A stretch of DNA of 64,000 bases from Sphingomonas sp. Leaf339. GTDB lineage: Bacteria > Pseudomonadota > Alphaproteobacteria > Sphingomonadales > Sphingomonadaceae. Shown piece after piece: positions 25,875-34,793 of this stretch. The DNA is taken from the NCBI RefSeq assembly GCF_001426195.1, contig NZ_LMRS01000045.1:548-64547 (forward strand), in the 5' to 3' direction. The position numbers and the translations under genes were made by a program. The notes beneath the pieces are model-generated. The model made no database searches, was not told the DNA's origin, and saw only the letters and a list, made by a program, of their open reading frames with translations. Position 1 is the first letter of the stretch. Each line of letters begins with the position of its first letter.

Positions 25875-27581
25875 ATGAAGACGACCCGGTATTTGCAGTC
25901 CCGCCGCTGTGCGCTGATGCTCACAGCCAGCGCTTTGCTGGGGGCAGGCAATGCGCAGGCGCAGCGCGTTGCGACGAATGTCGGCTACGGTGCGAAGGTC
26001 GCCGATCCCGGCCGTGGCGTCCCGAATCATCCGGATCAAAAGCAGGAGCTGGCGCTCAAGATCGAAGCGCCATTCACAGTCGCCGCCGTTGGCGATCTGT
26101 TGCAGTTCCAGCCGTTCGCGAATACCGCCGATCTTCGAACCCAGTCGCTGCTGGATGTCTTGCGGAAGGCCGACGTTGCCGTCGGCGATTTCGAGAACGA
26201 GATCATGGATTTCGATAATTTCGGGCATGCCGGCGGCAATCTCGCGACCAAGGAGGTGGCCGACGATTGGGCGCTCATGGGCATCGACATGGTGAGCCGC
26301 GCCAACAACAAGTCGAACCGCGCTCCCGGTATCTGGGAGAACTTTCATCAGGTCGAGCGCGTCGGCATCATCCATACGGGGGTCGCCCGTAGCCTCCCCG
26401 AGGCCCGCATGGCCCGCTACTTCGCGACTCCCAAGGGACTGGTGGGCGAGATCGGTGTATCGGCCGATGGCGGGTTGGACATGTGCTGCGGCGGTGGCCA
26501 GATCGTCCGCGTCACCCCGGCCCAGCTCACGGCCGTTCGTGGAATTCGCGACTCAATTCTGGCGCGGCGTAACGAGGTCGACGTACCTGCCCGCAACCCG
26601 CCCGCCGAGCCGGAGGGCAGCGTGTCGGTGTTCGGTGTGACCTTCCGTCTACCCGGCGTAGAAGGTGAAACGGCTCCTCCCTCCGCGGCAGAGGACGCGT
26701 ATCGCGAGGTCGCCCCCGGCCCGCAGGACGCTTACAAGAACTCGCTCCATCTGACCCTGTTCCACGGCGTAACCGCCGCGCAGATGGCGATGCTGCGCGG
26801 CATCGCCGGTGTCGTCGGAAGCGGCGACCTCGAAGCATTCGGTACGCGATTCCGCCTGATGGACCGGCCTGGCGAACACAGCTTCGACATGGATCCCAAG
26901 GACCTCAAGGACATCCTCGTTCAGGTCCGCACCGCAAAGCAGGCTTCAGACCTTCTGATCCTGAACGCGCACTGGCATCAGAACCGATACGATTTCCAGG
27001 CCTATTCTCACGACCATTTTCCGGCCGACTTCGAAATTGCGTTTGCCCATGACGCGATCGACCAAGGCGTCGATGTCTTTGCCGCGCAAGGCGTACACAC
27101 GATCAAGGGGATCGAAATCTACAAGGGCAAGCCAATCTTCTATGGCTTGTCCAACTTCATTTTCCAGTCGGCGATCATGCCCGAAAGCAAAGGAAAACTG
27201 CCGAGTGTGCCTGGCGTCGAGCATCTGGTCGAGCGACGGCGGCGCGGCGGCGGATTGTCTGTGGGCGACGAACGCGGCAAACCAGCCACGGCTGACGAAA
27301 ACGCTATCGTCGGTGAGCATGAAGTACAGGGCTTTTGGCAGCTGAAGGCCAATCTGGAAGCGATCCTCGCCGAAACACGGTTCGATCATGGGCGACTGGT
27401 CGAAGTGCGGCTCCATCCGGTCGATCTCGGGCAGACGCCGCGTCCCGGAACGCAGATCGGTATACCCCGCGTTCCGACGCCCACGGTGGCGGCAAAAATC
27501 CTGGCTGAGATCATCGAGTATTCAAAGCCGTTCGGTACGAAGATTACTATCGAAAACGGGGTCGGCGTGATCAAGCTTTGA
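25875..27581 (+). CDS. Divergent CapA-family (metallophosphatase-fold) exported protein
   Basis: This 568-residue protein has a signal peptide (residues about 1-31, ending GNAQAQ) and therefore a probable periplasmic location. The CapA/PgsA scaffold is clear: FTVAAVGDLLQF, VGDFENEI, a NN-motif in RANNKSNRAPGIWE, LNAHWHQNRYDF and the closing DQGVDVFAAQGVHTIKGIEIYKGKPIFYGLSNFIFQ. Several usual metal-ligand positions differ: NNK for NNH, and AAQGVHT for GHHPH. A ~150-residue insertion lies between the NN and HWH motifs. Canonical CapA acts in poly-gamma-glutamate capsules, but no capsule genes are near. It is embedded between an organic-acid porter and an aromatic-acid porter, so a catabolic function is possible. 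Activity unknown. Confidence 0.82.
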   Translation: MKTTRYLQSRRCALMLTASALLGAGNAQAQRVATNVGYGAKVADPGRGVPNHPDQKQELALKIEAPFTVAAVGDLLQFQPFANTADLRTQSLLDVLRKADVAVGDFENEIMDFDNFGHAGGNLATKEVADDWALMGIDMVSRANNKSNRAPGIWENFHQVERVGIIHTGVARSLPEARMARYFATPKGLVGEIGVSADGGLDMCCGGGQIVRVTPAQLTAVRGIRDSILARRNEVDVPARNPPAEPEGSVSVFGVTFRLPGVEGETAPPSAAEDAYREVAPGPQDAYKNSLHLTLFHGVTAAQMAMLRGIAGVVGSGDLEAFGTRFRLMDRPGEHSFDMDPKDLKDILVQVRTAKQASDLLILNAHWHQNRYDFQAYSHDHFPADFEIAFAHDAIDQGVDVFAAQGVHTIKGIEIYKGKPIFYGLSNFIFQSAIMPESKGKLPSVPGVEHLVERRRRGGGLSVGDERGKPATADENAIVGEHEVQGFWQLKANLEAILAETRFDHGRLVEVRLHPVDLGQTPRPGTQIGIPRVPTPTVAAKILAEIIEYSKPFGTKITIENGVGVIKL

Positions 27582-27811
27582 TCGATATTGAGACGTGAAC
27601 TGAAAGGCCATGAAGTACGTTGACCGACAAGGGCATGTCAGGCGCACGCCGGTGGCAACAATTTCTATTGCATCTTCGTTGAGCTGAGAAAATTCGCAAT
27701 ACTATTTGCCAGCCATTCTACCGCGACCGCATCCGTCTCTTATCGATAATTACCGAATTATTTTAATAGAACAGATCAGCTTGGACTAAAATTCTTATCA
27801 AGAGTGGAACA

Positions 27812-29116
27812 ATGGCCAAGGATCCGCGGGCAATAATCGATGCACAACCGATGTCGCGCTTTCAATGGGGCATCGTTGCGACGATGGTTGGATTGAACGC
27901 GCTCGACGGGTTCGACGTTCTGTCGATCAGCTTTGCATCGCCTGGGATTGCCGCCGCCTGGGGGATCGATCGCGCCGCCTTGGGCTTCGTCCTGTCGATG
28001 GAACTGGTTGGAATGGCGATCGGGTCGCTGATACTGGGCGGCGTCGCCGACAGGATCGGTCGGCGTGCGACGATCCTTGGCTGTCTCGCAATTATGGCCT
28101 GCGGTATGTTCGGCGCGTCCACCGCTCGCGACGTGTTCACCTTGTCAGGCTGGCGCGTGCTGACAGGCGTCGGCATTGGCGGAATGCTGGCCGCGACGAA
28201 TGCAGCGGTGGCGGAAGCCGCCAATGCGCGACGGCGCGCGCTATGCGTCGTCCTGATGGCGAGCGGCTATCCCGTCGGGAGCATCATCGGCGGATCGATC
28301 TCGGCCGTCCTGCTGACGCGCTACGACTGGTCAGCGGTGTTCGTATTCGGATCGATCGTGACGCTGTGCTTCATCCCGCTCGTCTGGTGGCGCGCCCCGG
28401 AATCAATCGCATTCCTGATGCACAGGCGTCCGGCAAACGCATTGGCGCGCATCGACGCCGCGTTGACCCGCATGGGGCATCCGACGATCGACGCGCTGCC
28501 CGATCCGGAACCGAAGGCTGCGTCGGTGCCGCTGGCCGAACTGTTCGCCCCGGCGTTGTCCCGCGCCACGATTATGCTGACGCTCGCATATCTGACGCAC
28601 ATCATGACCTTCTATTTCATTCTGAAATGGATTCCGAAGATCGTCGTCGACATGGGCTTCCCGCCAGCGGATGCCGCGGGCGTGCTGGTCTGGGCGAGTG
28701 TCGGCGGCGCGACGGGGTCTCTGGTGCTCGGCCTGCTCACGGCGCGCGTGCGGCTGTTCACGCTGACGGTCGGGGCGATGATCCTGTCGACCTTGCTAGT
28801 CATCGTTTTTGGACAGGGGCAGAGCGACCTCGCGAACTTGTCCGCGATTGCAGCAGCGACCGGGTTCGTGACCAATGCGGGCGTCGTTGGGCTCTACGCA
28901 CTGATTGCTCAGACGTTTCCAACGAGCGTCAGGGCGACCGCCACGGGGTTCATCATCGGGGTCGGCCGAGGTGGGTCGGCGCTTGCCCCCACCCTGGCGG
29001 GGATATTGTTCGCGGCGGGGTACGGACTGTCCGGCGTGGCGTTTCTGATGGCGTTGGGATCGACGATCGCTGCGTTCGCTCTGTTGGCGATGCGGAGGCA
29101 ATCCGTCGCGGGTTAA
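27812..29116 (+). CDS. MFS aromatic acid:H+ symporter (AAHS family)
   Basis: This 434-residue twelve-segment porter has the AAHS signature ALDGFDVLSISFASPGIAAAWGI in helix 1, with the acidic DGFD pair that PcaK-type carriers need, and the loop GGVADRIGRRATILG between helices 2 and 3. It probably takes up vanillate-, ferulate- or protocatechuate-type acids. A 230-bp AT-richer spacer separates it from the CapA-like gene, so it may have its own promoter. The next gene is vanillin dehydrogenase. Confidence 0.88.
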   Translation: MAKDPRAIIDAQPMSRFQWGIVATMVGLNALDGFDVLSISFASPGIAAAWGIDRAALGFVLSMELVGMAIGSLILGGVADRIGRRATILGCLAIMACGMFGASTARDVFTLSGWRVLTGVGIGGMLAATNAAVAEAANARRRALCVVLMASGYPVGSIIGGSISAVLLTRYDWSAVFVFGSIVTLCFIPLVWWRAPESIAFLMHRRPANALARIDAALTRMGHPTIDALPDPEPKAASVPLAELFAPALSRATIMLTLAYLTHIMTFYFILKWIPKIVVDMGFPPADAAGVLVWASVGGATGSLVLGLLTARVRLFTLTVGAMILSTLLVIVFGQGQSDLANLSAIAAATGFVTNAGVVGLYALIAQTFPTSVRATATGFIIGVGRGGSALAPTLAGILFAAGYGLSGVAFLMALGSTIAAFALLAMRRQSVAG

Positions 29117-29142
29117 CTCTCGGCATTCTAGTCGAGCCAAAT

Positions 29143-29163
29143 ATTGTTTTATTGAATAACAAT
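29143..29163. promoter_or_regulatory. Inverted repeat upstream of vdh-ferBA, candidate operator
   Basis: ATTGTT (29143-29148) and AACAAT (29158-29163) form a perfect inverted repeat with a 9-nt spacer in an AT-rich promoter region 58 bp before vanillin dehydrogenase. The geometry suits a MarR-type dimer, and a MarR (FerC-type) gene closes the cluster. No binding data are available. Confidence 0.45.
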
Positions 29164-29220
29164 CGAGTTGCAGGATCAAATTATTAGCTATACAAGATAA
29201 CAATAATAAGGAGAGGAACT

Positions 29221-30660
29221 ATGGTCGCCTTGGCAGAACCGTGTAGCAATGTCGGCAGCAGTACGACATTCGACCGCCTGAACCCCGTCACGGGACTGGT
29301 CGCCACCACCGCCGGCGCCGCAACGGTCGCCGACGCCAACGCCGCAGTCGATGCCGCCGCCGCAGCATTCCCCATTTGGTCCGCGCTGGGCCCCAACGCG
29401 CGTCGGGCTGTGCTCAACAAGGCTGCGGATGCGTTGGCAGCGAAGGCGGACCAGTTCGTCGATGCGATGATGGGCGAAATCGGCGCGACGGAGGGTTGGG
29501 TGCGGTTCAACCTGATGCTCGCGGTCGGCATGGTACGCGAGGCGGCGTCGCTGACGACGCAGATCGCGGGCGAGGTGATCCCGTCCGACAAGCCCGGCTG
29601 CATCGCTATGGCACTGCGCGAACCGGTCGGCGTCCTGCTGGGTATCGCGCCGTGGAATGCGCCGATCATTCTTGGCGTGCGCGCGATCGCCGTACCGCTT
29701 GCCTGCGGCAACACCGTCGTGCTGAAGGCGAGCGAGCAATGCCCCCGTACCCACTCGCTGATCGCCGAAGCGTTCGCTGAGGGCGGATTGCCCGAAGGTG
29801 CCGTGAGCATCGTCACCAACGCTCCCGCCGATGCGGGCGAGATCGTCGGCGCATTGATCGACCACCCCGAAATCAAGCGGATCAACTTTACCGGATCTAC
29901 GCATGTCGGTCGTATCATCGCCCAGCGTGCTGCCGGGCACCTGAAGCCGGTGCTGCTCGAACTGGGTGGCAAGGCGCCCCTGATCGTGCTGGACGATGCC
30001 GATCTGGACGAGGCGGTGAAGGCCGCGGCGTTCGGCGCGTTCATGAATTCCGGCCAGATCTGCATGTCGACCGAACGGATCATCGTCGTCGACAGCATCG
30101 CCGATGCCTTTGTCGAGAAGTTCGCGGCCAAGGTCGGCACCATGCCGGTCGGCGATCCACGGCAGGGATCGACGCCGCTGGGCGCGGTGGTGGACCAGAA
30201 GACGGTGGATCACGTATCGTCGCTGGTCGCCGATGCGCTATCTTCCGGCGCGGTACTGATAAATGGCGGTGAGAGCGACGGCGTGCTGATGCCGGCGCAC
30301 GTGATCGACAAGGTGATGCCAGAAATGAAGCTGTTCCGCGACGAAAGCTTCGGCCCGGTCGTCGGCATCATCCGCGCGCGCGACGAAACCCACGCGATCG
30401 AATTGGCCAACGACACGGAATACGGCCTGTCCGCCGCGGTCTTCACCCGCGACACAGCGCGTGGCCTGCGCGTCGCGCGCCAGATCAAATCCGGCATCTG
30501 TCACATCAACGGCCCAACCGTGCACGACGAGGCGCAAATGCCCTTCGGCGGCGTCAAGTCGTCCGGCTACGGCCGGTTCGGCGGGAAGGCAGGCATCGAG
30601 TCCTTCACCGAGTTGCGCTGGATCACGATCGAGACCCAGCCCGGCCATTATCCGATCTGA
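29221..30660 (+). CDS. vdh: Vanillin dehydrogenase-type aldehyde dehydrogenase
   Basis: This 479-residue NAD(P)-dependent aldehyde dehydrogenase has GIAPWNAPII, GSTHVGRIIAQ, the Glu in LELGGKAPLIV (about residue 247) and the catalytic Cys in NSGQICMSTERI (about residue 281). The ICMSTERI segment is shared by vanillin and salicylaldehyde dehydrogenases. It lies directly before FerB and FerA, which make vanillin from feruloyl-CoA, so vanillin or 4-hydroxybenzaldehyde is the likely substrate and vanillate or 4-hydroxybenzoate the product. A strong AAGGAG precedes the ATG. Confidence 0.88.
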   Translation: MVALAEPCSNVGSSTTFDRLNPVTGLVATTAGAATVADANAAVDAAAAAFPIWSALGPNARRAVLNKAADALAAKADQFVDAMMGEIGATEGWVRFNLMLAVGMVREAASLTTQIAGEVIPSDKPGCIAMALREPVGVLLGIAPWNAPIILGVRAIAVPLACGNTVVLKASEQCPRTHSLIAEAFAEGGLPEGAVSIVTNAPADAGEIVGALIDHPEIKRINFTGSTHVGRIIAQRAAGHLKPVLLELGGKAPLIVLDDADLDEAVKAAAFGAFMNSGQICMSTERIIVVDSIADAFVEKFAAKVGTMPVGDPRQGSTPLGAVVDQKTVDHVSSLVADALSSGAVLINGGESDGVLMPAHVIDKVMPEMKLFRDESFGPVVGIIRARDETHAIELANDTEYGLSAAVFTRDTARGLRVARQIKSGICHINGPTVHDEAQMPFGGVKSSGYGRFGGKAGIESFTELRWITIETQPGHYPI

Positions 30661-30704
30661 TCTCCGTACAATCATTGCCTTGCACAGACAGGATCCACGT
30701 TCCT

Positions 30705-31541
30705 ATGACCGAATACAGCAGCAACCAGACCGTGAGCTACGATGTCGTCGACGGCATCGCCTGGGTGAACTTCAACCGCCCGGACAAGCGCAACTGCATG
30801 TCGCCGACGCTGAACCGCGACATGATGGAAGTGCTCCACCTGCTCGAATTTCGCGACGATGTAGGCGTGCTGGTCCTGTCGGGCGAAGGCACGGCCTGGT
30901 CCGCGGGCATGGATTTGAAAGAGTATTTCCGCGAGACCGAGTCGAAGGGCCTCGGTGCGACACGTCAGGCGCAGCGCGAAAGCTATGGCTGGTGGCGTCG
31001 CCTGCGCTGGTATCAGAAGCCGACGATCGCGATGGTCAACGGCTGGTGCTTCGGTGGCGGATACGGCCCGCTGTTCGGATGCGACCTGGCCTTCGCGGCA
31101 GAGGAAGCGCAGTTCGGCCTGTCCGAGATCAACTGGGGTATCCTGCCCGGTGGAGGCGCGACAAAGGTCGCGGTCGAACTGCTGCCATTCCGCAAGGCGA
31201 TGTACCACGCCATGATGGGCGAGAATGTCGACGGCAGGACCGCTGCCGAATGGGGCCTGGTCAACGAGGCACTGCCGCTCGCGCAATTGAAGGATCGCGT
31301 GACCGCGGTCGCCAAGGTCTTGCAGGCGAAGAACCCCGTCGCATTGAAGGCGACCAAGGACGCTGTCCGCCGGGTCTCGGTGATGAGCTATGACGATGCC
31401 GAGGATTACCTCATCCGCGCGCAGGAAGCGGCCAACAGCTACGACAATCATGGTCGCAAGGAAGGCATCCGCCAGTTCATCGACGAGAAAAGCTACAAGC
31501 CTGGTCTCGGCGCGTACGACAAGGACAAGGCTTCGGGTTGA
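30705..31541 (+). CDS. ferB: Feruloyl-CoA / p-hydroxycinnamoyl-CoA hydratase-lyase
   Basis: This 278-residue crotonase-fold enzyme adds water to feruloyl-CoA and splits it to vanillin and acetyl-CoA. Characteristic segments are AWSAGMDLKEYF (Tyr at residue 74, oxyanion Gly nearby), WWRRLRWYQKPTIAMVNGWCFGGG and GLSEINWGILPGGG with the catalytic Glu at residue 141; the equivalent Tyr and Glu are key in the Pseudomonas hydratase-lyase. ATG 30705 is preferred to an upstream TTG. It is 45 bp downstream of vdh and 106 bp upstream of ferA. Confidence 0.93.
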   Translation: MTEYSSNQTVSYDVVDGIAWVNFNRPDKRNCMSPTLNRDMMEVLHLLEFRDDVGVLVLSGEGTAWSAGMDLKEYFRETESKGLGATRQAQRESYGWWRRLRWYQKPTIAMVNGWCFGGGYGPLFGCDLAFAAEEAQFGLSEINWGILPGGGATKVAVELLPFRKAMYHAMMGENVDGRTAAEWGLVNEALPLAQLKDRVTAVAKVLQAKNPVALKATKDAVRRVSVMSYDDAEDYLIRAQEAANSYDNHGRKEGIRQFIDEKSYKPGLGAYDKDKASG

Positions 31542-31646
31542 TCGACCGCTTCCCCTTTCCGGACCGGTTCCGGGAAGGAGGGAGCCCTGCCCTGTCATGC
31601 GGTTGCCCCCCGGCCCTTTTCAGGCGCGGGAATTCGAGGATGAACG

Positions 31647-33743
31647 ATGCCCAAGGATCTTTCCCGCTTGCTGTCTCCACGTTCGGTGGTGATCGTCGGC
31701 GCTTCCCCGACCCCCGGCGCTCTGGGCAAATCGGTGTTCGACAATCTGGAACGGCACGGCTTTTCAGGCGACATCCACCTGATAAACCCGAAGCGGGAGA
31801 CGATCGACGGCCGCATTTGCCTGAAATCGATCGACGACCTGCCATACGGCGTCGATGCCGCGGTGCTGGCGATCCCCGGTCCCGCGGTGCTGGAAACGGT
31901 GCGTGCGCTAGCCACCAAGGGCGTTGGGGCCGCGGTCATCTTCGCCGCCGGGTTTGCCGAAGGCGGCGAGGAAGGGCTTGCCGCACAGGCCGAGATAGCG
32001 CGCATTGCAGCAGACAGCGGCATGGTGATCGAAGGCCCGAACTGTCTCGGCATGACCAATTATGTCGCGGGCGTGCCGCTGACCTTCGTAGGGACGCCGG
32101 CGTTGCGGCTGGAGGGCAATGCCGGCATCAGCGTCGTCAGTCAGTCCGGCGCGATGGCGGTTGTGCTGGGCACGACTTTGATGGCCAAGGATCTTGGTAT
32201 CGCGATTTCGGTATCGACCGGCAACGAGGCTGCGTCGGGCGTCGAGGACTATGTCGAACATCTGATCGATGCACCGCACACGCGTGTGATCGGGATGATC
32301 GTAGAGCAATTCCGCCAGCCTGCCCGCTTCCTGAAGCTGGCGGCGAAGGCGCGGGCGGCGGGCAAGCAGATCATCCTGCTGCACCCCGGAACATCAAGCG
32401 CGGCACGCGAATCCGCTGCGACACATACCGGTGCGATGGCCGGTGACTGGCAGTTGATGAAGACCAAGGTCGAACGCGCGGGCGTCGTCCTGGTCAAAAG
32501 CCTGGAGGAACTGGGCGATGTGCTGGACATTGCCTTCCGCGCGAAGCCGGTACGAAACGGCGGGACTGCGGTGCTGACCGAGTCCGGCGCGTTCAAGGCG
32601 TTGACGCTCGATCTGGCCGAACGGATCGGACTGTCGCTACCGCCGATTACCGGCGACACCGCTGCCGCGATGCGCGCGGCGATCCCCGATTTCATCCCCG
32701 TTTCCAATCCGATGGACCTGACCGCGCAGGCCTTGGTCGATCCGGATCTGTATCGCCGCACGCTGGCGCCGCTGCTGGCTGACGAAAATTATGCTGCGGT
32801 TGTGCTGGGGATCATCCAGACCGATCCGGCAACCGCGTCGCGCAAGTTCCCGCCGATCATCGATGCGGTCAACGGGCTCGCGCCGGACACGCCGGTGATC
32901 TTCGCCGGGCTGGACGACGGCGCGCCCGTGCCCGCGGATTATATCGCAGGACTGCGCGCGGCGGGCGTGCCCTATTTCGCATCGCCAGACCGCGCATTCC
33001 GCGCGTTGGCCCGCCTGATGGCAGCGGCAGCACGCAATACCGCAACGTCAGACGAAGCATCGACGACGATCGACATGCCGACCGGCGTCATCCCCGAATA
33101 TCGCGCCAAGGAATTGCTCGCACCGCTGGGAGTCCCTTTTCCGCGCGGCTGCTTCGCGTCTTCGAAGGCCGAGGCTAAAGCGGCAGCGGCGCAGGTTGGC
33201 TATCCCATCGTGCTGAAGGCACAGGCTGCCACGTTGAGCCACAAAAGCGAGGCCGGCGGCGTGCTGTTGAACATCGCCGACGATACGGCGCTCGACACCG
33301 CGTGGGACACGCTATTCGCGAACGTCGCCGCCTATGACGCGACGATCGCGCTGGACGGCGCATTGATCGAGGCAATGGGCGCGCGCGGTACGGAATTGAT
33401 CGTCGGCGCGCGCAGCGATCCCGAATGGGGGCCGATTATACTGGTCGGCTTCGGCGGCGTGCAGGCCGAACTCCTCCAGGACGTCAGGCTGCTCGCGCCC
33501 GACTTGACGCACGATGCGATCGTCGCCGAATTGAGGTTGCTGAAGAGCGGGGCGCTACTCGACGGGTTTCGCGGGTCCGCGCCGCTCGACGTAGACGCGG
33601 TAGCAGCGATCATCACCGCGGTGGGACGCGTATTGCTTGGCACGCCGGCGATCCGCGAGATCGATCTGAACCCAGTGGTGGTTTATCCGCGCGGACAGGG
33701 TGCGGTGGCATTGGATGCGCTGATCCTGGCGGCGTGGCGCTAA
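31647..33743 (+). CDS. ferA: Feruloyl-CoA synthetase, NDP-forming acyl-CoA synthetase type
   Basis: This 698-residue single-chain synthetase has an N-terminal CoA-binding Rossmann domain (SVVIVGASPTPGALGKSVFDNL), a ligase-CoA region with the phosphohistidine segment SAATHTGAMAGD (about residue 260) and a C-terminal ATP-grasp domain starting near residue 480 (GVPFPRGCFASSKAEAKAAA, YPIVLKAQAATLSHKSEAGGV). The architecture matches the ADP-forming acetyl-CoA synthetase group and, from memory, the Sphingobium SYK-6 FerA of similar size, rather than the AMP-forming Fcs of other bacteria. Being next to ferB and vdh makes ferulate or p-coumarate activation the likely role. gaggatgaac precedes the ATG. 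Confidence 0.85.
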   Translation: MPKDLSRLLSPRSVVIVGASPTPGALGKSVFDNLERHGFSGDIHLINPKRETIDGRICLKSIDDLPYGVDAAVLAIPGPAVLETVRALATKGVGAAVIFAAGFAEGGEEGLAAQAEIARIAADSGMVIEGPNCLGMTNYVAGVPLTFVGTPALRLEGNAGISVVSQSGAMAVVLGTTLMAKDLGIAISVSTGNEAASGVEDYVEHLIDAPHTRVIGMIVEQFRQPARFLKLAAKARAAGKQIILLHPGTSSAARESAATHTGAMAGDWQLMKTKVERAGVVLVKSLEELGDVLDIAFRAKPVRNGGTAVLTESGAFKALTLDLAERIGLSLPPITGDTAAAMRAAIPDFIPVSNPMDLTAQALVDPDLYRRTLAPLLADENYAAVVLGIIQTDPATASRKFPPIIDAVNGLAPDTPVIFAGLDDGAPVPADYIAGLRAAGVPYFASPDRAFRALARLMAAAARNTATSDEASTTIDMPTGVIPEYRAKELLAPLGVPFPRGCFASSKAEAKAAAAQVGYPIVLKAQAATLSHKSEAGGVLLNIADDTALDTAWDTLFANVAAYDATIALDGALIEAMGARGTELIVGARSDPEWGPIILVGFGGVQAELLQDVRLLAPDLTHDAIVAELRLLKSGALLDGFRGSAPLDVDAVAAIITAVGRVLLGTPAIREIDLNPVVVYPRGQGAVALDALILAAWR

Positions 33744-33798
33744 ATTGTGGCGCGGTGCTTTAGCGTCGAACGGTCACTAAACAACTATCGTTGCGTGC

Positions 33799-33812
33799 AA
33801 TATAGCGATATT
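33799..33812. repeat. Small AT-rich palindrome between ferA and ferC
   Basis: AATAT and ATATT flank AGCG in the 123-bp convergent spacer between the ends of ferA and the MarR gene. It shares GCAATATAG with the candidate operator upstream of the MarR gene, read on the other strand. It could be a secondary binding site or part of a weak terminator. Confidence 0.3.
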
Positions 33813-33866
33813 AGAAATGAATGATTTTCAGTATGCAAGAACGATACTAGTATAAATCGCCTTACC

Positions 33867-34334
33867 TCAGGACTGCTCCCTCGTCTCAATCCGCATCAGG
33901 AGGTGGATTAACATATCTATTTCGTCATCGGCAAGATCGGACAGCAACCTTTCCTCGTGCAGACAAATTAGCCCAATGCATTTGTTAAGCATCTCGGTGC
34001 CCGTGTTACTAAGACGTAGTGCGAAGGCGCGCCGGTCCTCCCTCGACACTTCGCGTTCGACAAGATTCAGCCCGACGAGTTCGTTGATGATCGCGACCAT
34101 GTTAGCCCGCTGGATGCCGAGGGTTCGACCGACCAAGCCCTGATTAATGTCTGGGTTAGCGGCAACGACGGACAGCACGGCGAACGGCACTTGGCGCATC
34201 CCTGTCCCTACAAGCGCGCGCGCAAAGTCGGCAGCGAACGCAGCCGAAGTGCGACGTAAATGGTAGCCGGCGAAATCTTTAAGTACGCCGAGTTCCACGC
34301 CGCTATCCGGTCCCTCTTGGGACAGCCTTGCCAT
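33867..34334 (-). CDS. ferC: MarR-family regulator, FerC-type
   Basis: This 155-residue winged-helix protein has a MarR core: MRQVPFAVLSVVAANPDINQGLVGRTLGIQRANMVAIINELVGLNLVEREVSREDRRAFALRLSNTG (about residues 45-112), with the DRR wing tip. It closes the vdh-ferB-ferA cluster in convergent orientation. In Sphingobium SYK-6 the MarR protein FerC represses ferBA and is released by feruloyl-CoA-type thioesters; the same role is inferred here from position and family. AAGGAG (34344-34349) lies before the ATG, and a palindrome just upstream could be an autoregulatory operator. Confidence 0.82.
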   Translation of the reverse strand: MARLSQEGPDSGVELGVLKDFAGYHLRRTSAAFAADFARALVGTGMRQVPFAVLSVVAANPDINQGLVGRTLGIQRANMVAIINELVGLNLVEREVSREDRRAFALRLSNTGTEMLNKCIGLICLHEERLLSDLADDEIDMLIHLLMRIETREQS

Positions 34335-34351
34335 GATCGTCGTCTCCTTGT

Positions 34352-34367
34352 CGCAAACTATATTGCG
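34352..34367. promoter_or_regulatory. Palindrome upstream of the MarR gene, candidate operator
   Basis: CGCAA (34352-34356) and TTGCG (34363-34367) flank ACTATA, immediately upstream of the ribosome-binding site of the FerC-type gene. A dimeric regulator bound here would block its own transcription. Confidence 0.45.
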
Positions 34368-34439
34368 CCGTCAGCCGGGTTGCCAAAGGCGTCACGGGGA
34401 ATCAAGTCGCTGGGCGTCAAGCTTGATCTTCCCTCGGTT

Positions 34440-34793
34440 TGACGGACACCGATGATAGGCTCTGCGGAGCCAGATGGTGGATGATGGCAAGTGCGACAAA
34501 ACGTCGGTTCACGGATGAGTTCAAGCAGGATCTGGACCGCATTTGTCGACGACGACGCCGTCTCAGACGAGATCGGATGGGCGTCGCTGATGCTGTATGG
34601 CGGGCGGCGAGAACCCGAAGCTCGCCGGGTCACCTGGTTCGAACGCTACGCATAGCGTCGAATGCCTTCGGTCCGTCGGCATCTCCAGGCCCTCCTCCCA
34701 CCCCTCGCGACGCCCCGCTCTCCAAGAAGACCGACGGGCGACGCAGGCTCCGCTTCTGCATGGTGAGATGACCACGTCTCCACTGGGGCGGAT
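34440..34793. other. Island-border stretch with a possible IS OrfA remnant
   Basis: No intact gene is seen. An ATG near 34485 opens a frame beginning MASATKRRFTDEFKQ, which resembles the first residues of IS3-type OrfA proteins and then loses resemblance. This would mark the border where mobile DNA begins after the fer cluster. The match is short and could be chance. Confidence 0.35.

Noticed and set aside
27865..29187. 440-codon plus-strand frame overlapping the AAHS transporter
   Set aside because: It is Arg-rich and hydrophilic, with no motif; the other frame encodes a typical twelve-helix porter.
34515..34656. 47-codon frame (MSSSRIWTAF ... TWFERYA) overlapping the OrfA-like fragment
   Set aside because: It looks protein-like at its end but has no family match and competes with the OrfA-like reading, so neither was called as a gene.
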